DNA of 9,658 nucleotides from Natronohydrobacter sp. Lineage in GTDB: Bacteria; Pseudomonadota; Alphaproteobacteria; Rhodobacterales; Rhodobacteraceae. Position numbers and translations under genes: made by a program. Within the stretch, counting starts at the first letter, position 1. Every line of letters starts with the position of its first letter. The stretch is from positions 1-9,658 of the forward strand of contig SKRP01000047.1 in the NCBI GenBank assembly GCA_007118445.1, read 5' to 3'. This document shows positions 6,183 to 9,658 of this stretch, one piece after another. The notes under the pieces were generated by a model. The model saw nothing but the letters and a program-made list of their open reading frames with translations. It was not told the DNA's origin and made no database searches.

Positions 6183-7559
6183 CTACCTGATCTGGCTCCA
6201 GCGCGACTGAATGTTGCGGGTGACGGTTTCGGCTGGTGTTCCGGTGACGAAATCAACCATTCCCGTCCAGAAGGCAGAGGTGCCGATCTCGCCCGGCATC
6301 AGATCGGACCCGTCAAAGCGAAAGGTCGTGGCATCTGTCAGGATTTCCCCCAATGCCCGTTGTGAGCCAGATGCATAGGCATCGGGATTCGCACCCAGAT
6401 GTGCTGTGAGGAACTGTGCCTGAGCGATTGCGACTTCATGCGCGAACGGGGTTTTCAGGAATTCCAGAAAGCCCATCGACACATCGCGCTCATTGGTCGC
6501 CGATACCAGCCCGCCTGACCCCATGATCGGGGTTCCAAGATCACGACTTTCATAGGCCGGGAAATAGAAGAAATCGACATCCTCGCCGACCGAGATACCA
6601 GCATTGAAGAAGGTCGGGATGAAAGACGCCTGTTTGTGCATCAGGCAGTCGGGCGGGAAATTGAACAACCCGTTGGGGCTGTCACGAAAATCGGTCGAGG
6701 CCACGCCAGAGGGGCCACCCGCGACGAAAGCGTCATTCAGGGCGAACCAGCCGAAGGCCTCAAACGCCTCGATCACGCGCGGATCGTCAAAGGGCATGTC
6801 ATTGCTCACCCAGTCGTCATAAACCTCGACCGGGTGCAGCCGCAGCATCAGATCCTCGATCCAGTCCGTGCCGGGCCAGCCTGTCGCCGCACCGGAGGCG
6901 AAGCCGATGCACCAGGGCGTCAGCCCGTCATCGGCGATCGTTTCGGTCAGGGCTTTCAGCTCTTCCATGCTCTGCGGAATGCCGTAGCCGTTTTCTTCAA
7001 AATTCTCTGGCACATACCAGACCAGCGATTTCACATCGACACCGAAGAAGATGCCATAAACGGCCTCTGTCCCGTCAGGCCCGTTGAAACTGGCCAGATC
7101 CGCCCAGCTTTGCCCGGCGGCGAAGGTGTCGCGATACCAATCGGCCGTGCCCTCGGGCAGGGCTGCCAGATTGCCCGTGGCCGCCATGTCACGCGCCAGA
7201 CCGGGTTGGGGGAACATTGCGATGTCGGGGGCGGAATTGGCCTGAAAGCCGATCACGATATCCTGCTCGAAACTCTCGGACCCCGACAAAACCGCATTGG
7301 CCCCGGTCGCGGCGTTGAAATAGGCGATCATGTTGTCGAGCTTGGTCTTGTCCTCGCCGGTCGATGCACCGCCGATGCGCAAGGCCTGACCAGAGAAATC
7401 ATGCGCCGCGGCAAAAGCCTCATAGGCGTCCCAGCTGAACGGACCTTCGCCCGGCGTGAAGATCAGATCATTTGCCTGCGCCGCGCTGCCGAGCAGCAGG
7501 GCCGTCAGGCACAGAACGGGGGCAGATGCCGTGCGGGCAGATTGTGTTGATCGGGGCAT
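6183..7559 (-). CDS. aglE: Alpha-glucoside ABC transporter, periplasmic substrate-binding protein
   Basis: Binds alpha-glucosides (sucrose, maltose and trehalose in the Sinorhizobium relative) in the periplasm and hands them to the AglF/AglG permease. From memory of S. meliloti AglE, long stretches correspond: VKSLVWYVPENFEE (177-190), TPWCIG (214-219), ASTDFRDSP (287-295), ASFIPTFF (311-318) and TTFRFDGSDLMPG (411-423). The signal peptide spans residues 1-29, with cleavage after AAQA inferred. The mature protein is a family 1 (MalE-like) binding protein of normal length (458 residues in all). The start at 7559 is fixed by GAGGAGGAGG six bases upstream; the open frame continues to 7646, but that part contains the operator and ribosome site. 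The gene sits 99 bp after aglR and has its own operator. Permease genes do not follow it: a hairpin, then a tRNA, comes next. Confidence 0.93.
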   Translation of the reverse strand: MPRSTQSARTASAPVLCLTALLLGSAAQANDLIFTPGEGPFSWDAYEAFAAAHDFSGQALRIGGASTGEDKTKLDNMIAYFNAATGANAVLSGSESFEQDIVIGFQANSAPDIAMFPQPGLARDMAATGNLAALPEGTADWYRDTFAAGQSWADLASFNGPDGTEAVYGIFFGVDVKSLVWYVPENFEENGYGIPQSMEELKALTETIADDGLTPWCIGFASGAATGWPGTDWIEDLMLRLHPVEVYDDWVSNDMPFDDPRVIEAFEAFGWFALNDAFVAGGPSGVASTDFRDSPNGLFNFPPDCLMHKQASFIPTFFNAGISVGEDVDFFYFPAYESRDLGTPIMGSGGLVSATNERDVSMGFLEFLKTPFAHEVAIAQAQFLTAHLGANPDAYASGSQRALGEILTDATTFRFDGSDLMPGEIGTSAFWTGMVDFVTGTPAETVTRNIQSRWSQIR

Positions 7560-7565
7560 GATTTT

Positions 7566-7575
7566 CCTCCTCCTC
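7566..7575 (-). promoter_or_regulatory. Strong ribosome binding site of aglE (decides the start)
   Basis: GAGGAGGAGG on the minus strand with a 6-nt spacer (AAAATC) to the ATG at 7559. It rules out the longer open frame beginning at 7646, whose first 29 codons would span this site and the operator. Confidence 0.85.
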
Positions 7576-7589
7576 ATGCAAGACAGATA

Positions 7590-7605
7590 TCCGAAACGTT
7601 TCGGA
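7590..7605. promoter_or_regulatory. AglR operator upstream of aglE (16-bp perfect palindrome)
   Basis: TCCGAAACGTTTCGGA is a perfect inverted repeat with a central CpG, the usual shape of LacI-family operators, where a hinge-helix leucine intercalates at the central step. It shares its 14-bp core with the palindrome at 8748-8763. It lies 31 nt before the aglE ATG, so bound repressor would block transcription initiation. Assignment to AglR is inferred from proximity and from the shared core. Confidence 0.85.
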
Positions 7606-7634
7606 CAGATGCCATACAAGGGCGATTCGGTCAA
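7606..7634 (-). promoter_or_regulatory. Possible aglE promoter
   Basis: On the minus strand: TTGACC (7634-7629), a 17-nt spacer and CATCTG (7611-7606), abutting the operator. The -35 is good and the -10 poor. The layout (-10 box directly followed by the operator) mirrors the one proposed for aglA, which is the main reason to list it. Confidence 0.3.
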
Positions 7635-7658
7635 ATTCTTTTGCAATGTGAGAATCTG

Positions 7659-8681
7659 TCAGAGCCTTTGTGCAGAATCGCGCTCGACAAAGGACACGGG
7701 CAACAAGCGCGCCTCTGCCTTCGCCTGCGGCGCAGTGATCCGGGCAATCAGCAAATCGACCAGCGGCTCAGCCGAGGCCGAAATTGCAGATTCCGTCACG
7801 GTCAGGGCGGGCGTGAAATCCTCTGCCGACAGGCGCGGCAAACGGTCATCATGCGCAACAACTGAAATGTCACGGCCAATCCGAAGCCCGTGCTCTGCAA
7901 TTGCCGTGTAAATCCCGGCGGCCAGCATGGTATTTCCAGCAACGACTGCTGTCGGCCGATCCCGAAGTGACAACAGATGATGCATCGCCTGACGCCCGAT
8001 CACCTCTGTCATCGGGGCTTGCCGCACAAGCGCCTCATCGGGCTTGAGACCTGCTTCCGCAAGTGCCGCAACATGGCCTGACACGCGCGCCGTGCTGAAT
8101 GCGGCCCCCGCAACGCCCTCGAGCACGGCTATCCTGCGATGCCCCAGTCCCACAAGATACCGCGTCAGAGTATAGCCGACCATGTGGTTGTCGATGTCGA
8201 CATAGGGATAATCCGGTGCGATCCGGTCGCGCCCATGGACGACGAAAGGCACATTCTCACGGTCCAGAAACGCAATTCGCGGATCTTCCGGGGCTTGCGG
8301 ATTGACGATGATGAAACCGTCAATCAGGCCACTGCGCGCCAGTTTCGCATGGGTTTCGACCGGATCATTACCTTCGGGCATGGCGTGCAGGATCAACTGC
8401 ATGTCACGGCGCGCGAAACTCGTGGACAGCCCGAAAACCCCGGCCATCAGCACATCGGGCACATCGCGTTCCGCTGCGGCATCCACCACCATCGCAACAA
8501 TGCCAGAGCGGCCCGATTTCAGCATCCGCGCCGAAATATTCGCGCTGTAGCCAAGTTCCCTGGCGGCGTCCATGACACGCTGTTTCGTCGCCTCGCTGAC
8601 ATCGTCATAGCCGTTCAGCGCTCGGCTGACCTGCGTGACCGAAATGCCCAGATGTTTGCTCAAGTCACGCAATGTTGCCAT
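7659..8681 (-). CDS. aglR: LacI-family transcriptional regulator of the alpha-glucoside genes
   Basis: A 340-residue LacI/GalR repressor. Residues 1-25 form the helix-turn-helix (ATLRDLSKHLGISVTQVSRALNG, seen across residues 2-24). Residues 45-60 hold the hinge region with the ARxL pattern (ARML, 51-54), whose Leu normally inserts into the central CpG of the operator. From about residue 60 the protein is a periplasmic-binding-protein-like sugar sensor with typical landmarks DGFIIVNP (121-128), DIDNHMVGY (162-170), LVGLGHRRIAVLEG (176-189) and ISVVAHDD (272-279). The ATG at 8681 is chosen because it starts the helix-turn-helix and has GGAAGGG 5 nt upstream; the open frame to 8723 adds 14 implausible residues. 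The gene lies between aglE (same strand) and aglA (divergent), as expected for a local alpha-glucoside-responsive repressor. The effector sugar is not evident from sequence. Confidence 0.92.
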   Translation of the reverse strand: MATLRDLSKHLGISVTQVSRALNGYDDVSEATKQRVMDAARELGYSANISARMLKSGRSGIVAMVVDAAAERDVPDVLMAGVFGLSTSFARRDMQLILHAMPEGNDPVETHAKLARSGLIDGFIIVNPQAPEDPRIAFLDRENVPFVVHGRDRIAPDYPYVDIDNHMVGYTLTRYLVGLGHRRIAVLEGVAGAAFSTARVSGHVAALAEAGLKPDEALVRQAPMTEVIGRQAMHHLLSLRDRPTAVVAGNTMLAAGIYTAIAEHGLRIGRDISVVAHDDRLPRLSAEDFTPALTVTESAISASAEPLVDLLIARITAPQAKAEARLLPVSFVERDSAQRL

Positions 8682-8704
8682 GTTTGCCCTTCCGCAGTGC
8701 CTTC

Positions 8705-8734
8705 GCCATACAGCATTGGACAAGAGGATTCCAA
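8705..8734 (-). promoter_or_regulatory. Possible aglR promoter
   Basis: On the minus strand: TTGGAA (8734-8729), an 18-nt spacer and TATGGC (8710-8705), giving a short leader before the ATG at 8681 that contains the ribosome site. The -35 box is interleaved with the proposed aglA promoter. The operator lies just upstream, so AglR may also affect its own gene. Weak match by eye. Confidence 0.3.
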
Positions 8735-8745
8735 TTAGGTAATGC
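8717..8745 (+). promoter_or_regulatory. Possible aglA promoter
   Basis: TGGACA (8717-8722), a 17-nt spacer and TAATGC (8740-8745). The predicted transcription start falls inside the operator at 8748-8763, the classic arrangement for repression. The boxes are partial matches; the geometry is the stronger argument. Confidence 0.35.
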
Positions 8746-8747
8746 TT

Positions 8748-8763
8748 GCCGAAACGTTTCGGC
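8748..8763. promoter_or_regulatory. AglR operator between aglR and aglA (16-bp perfect palindrome)
   Basis: GCCGAAACGTTTCGGC is a perfect inverted repeat with the same 14-bp core as the site before aglE. It sits 23 nt before the aglA ATG, covering the probable aglA start of transcription, and about 66 nt upstream of the aglR ATG. Confidence 0.88.
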
Positions 8764-8786
8764 TAGGCGATTCGGAGGAAATCCCC

Positions 8787-9658
8787 ATGGCACAGAACCC
8801 AGACTGGTGGCGCCACGCGGTCATCTATCAGATCTATCCCCGCTCCTTTCAGGATGACAATGGCGACGGGGCAGGCGATCTGCGCGGGATCACGCGCAGG
8901 CTGGATCATGTGGCCAGCCTCGGTGTCGATGCGATCTGGCTCTCGCCGATCTTCACCTCGCCCATGGCGGATTTGGGCTATGACGTTTCGGATTATTGTG
9001 ACATCGACCCCAGCTTCGGCACGCTGGCAGATTTTGACGCGCTGGTTGCGCGGGCGCATGAGCTTGGCCTGAAAGTGATCCTTGATCAGGTCTATTCGCA
9101 CAGTTCCGATCAGCATCCCCATTTCAAGGAAAGCAGGTCCTCGCGCGACAACCCCAAGGCCGATTGGTATGTCTGGGCCGATTGCAAGCCCGACGGAACG
9201 CCACCCAATAACTGGCAGTCGATCTTCGGCGGGGCGGCCTGGACATGGGACGCGCGGCGCAGGCAGTATTACTTCCACAACTTCCTGAAAGAACAGCCCG
9301 ACCTGAACCTGCACAACCCGGCGGTTCAGAACTGGGTCATTTCGGTCCTGCGTTTCTGGCTGGATCGCGGTGTGGATGGCTTCCGGCTGGATGCGATCAA
9401 CCATATCTGCCATGATAAATGCCTGCGCGACAATCCGGTCGATAAGCGTCCCAAATCAGAGCCGGACGTCAAAACCTATGACATGCAATATCCGATCCAC
9501 AGCAAGAACCAGCCCGAGGCGCTCGCGGTCATGGAACGCTTGCGCGCGGTGCTGGACGAGTATGATGACCGCGCCTTTATTGGCGAGATCGGCGAGGCGC
9601 ATCACCCCGCCGAGGTGCTGATCCAGTATACCTCGGGCAAGCGCCTGCACATGGCCTA
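8787..9658 (+). CDS. aglA: GH13 alpha-glucosidase, N-terminal 290 residues (runs off right edge)
   Basis: Cytoplasmic exo-acting alpha-glucosidase that splits imported alpha-glucosides and releases glucose. GH13 landmarks seen: AVIYQIYPRSF (11-21), a DDNGDGAGDL calcium-type loop (23-32), region I DQVYSH (100-105), QPDLN (170-174), region II GFRLDAINH (198-206) with nucleophile D202, and region III FIGEIGE (264-270) with acid/base E267. The region IV His-Asp lies beyond the window. Region I has Ser where most GH13 enzymes have Asn (D-x-x-x-N-H), as I recall for AglA-like enzymes. Ala203 right after the nucleophile, rather than Val, is associated with alpha-1,4 rather than alpha-1,6 preference in related glucosidases; this is inference. 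GGAGGA 7 nt upstream fixes the start. Members usually have about 520-560 residues, so roughly half is seen. Trehalose-active or sucrose-active relatives are possible alternatives. Confidence 0.92.
   Translation, partial: MAQNPDWWRHAVIYQIYPRSFQDDNGDGAGDLRGITRRLDHVASLGVDAIWLSPIFTSPMADLGYDVSDYCDIDPSFGTLADFDALVARAHELGLKVILDQVYSHSSDQHPHFKESRSSRDNPKADWYVWADCKPDGTPPNNWQSIFGGAAWTWDARRRQYYFHNFLKEQPDLNLHNPAVQNWVISVLRFWLDRGVDGFRLDAINHICHDKCLRDNPVDKRPKSEPDVKTYDMQYPIHSKNQPEALAVMERLRAVLDEYDDRAFIGEIGEAHHPAEVLIQYTSGKRLHMA

Noticed and set aside
6030..6365. A plus-strand frame (TTG start) whose translation shows a hydrophobic stretch followed by GVVACK, resembling a lipoprotein signal with a lipobox.
   Set aside because: Start codon is weak, no good ribosome site is present, the frame carries the antisense of the aglE terminator hairpin and continues well into aglE antisense. 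The lipobox resemblance is most likely chance.
6636..7550. 304-codon plus-strand frame opposite aglE.
   Set aside because: aglE on the other strand is firmly identified with a matching ribosome site and signal peptide; this frame is a shadow.

Overview
The window looks like a piece of a high-GC alphaproteobacterial chromosome, most likely from Rhodobacterales/Rhodobacteraceae. The evidence is the N-terminally extended UvrB typical of that group, the alpha-glucoside (agl) gene set best known from Sinorhizobium and its relatives, and the general codon and GC character. This placement comes from recognising protein families by eye, not from a database search. The content is mainly core and metabolic chromosome, with no insertion sequence, phage gene, CRISPR array or other mobile element visible.

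Layout. (1) Positions 1-1315, minus strand: the N-terminal 438 codons of uvrB, running off the left edge. (2) Positions 1436-4840, plus strand: three genes with short gaps, namely a Na+/phosphate cotransporter with a PhoU-like tail, a 102-residue protein of unknown function, and an M20-family acetylornithine deacetylase (argE). (3) Positions 4846-5694, minus strand: an exported DUF2059-like protein, convergent with argE. The two stop codons are 5 bp apart and sit inside a shared 13-bp hairpin. (4) Positions 5834-5923, plus strand: tRNA-Ser(CGA). (5) Positions 5924-6182: intergenic, holding two terminator-like hairpins. (6) Positions 6183-9658: an alpha-glucoside utilisation locus, made of the binding protein aglE and the LacI-type regulator aglR on the minus strand and a divergent GH13 alpha-glucosidase (aglA) on the plus strand, cut by the right edge.

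How the agl genes work together: AglE would capture sucrose-, maltose- or trehalose-type alpha-glucosides in the periplasm for an ABC importer whose permeases (AglF/AglG) and ATPase (AglK) are not in the window. AglA would hydrolyse the imported sugar. AglR would control both, since two 16-bp perfect palindromes with the same core (CCGAAACGTTTCGG) lie exactly at the predicted start regions of aglE (7590-7605) and aglA (8748-8763). The sequence therefore supports a concrete regulon hypothesis. The unusual point is that aglE is followed by a terminator and a tRNA rather than by its permease genes.

No clearly new biological system was found. The most worthwhile leads are the paired operators, the split agl locus, the hairpin shared by the argE and DUF2059 gene ends, and the uncharacterised small protein between the transporter and argE.
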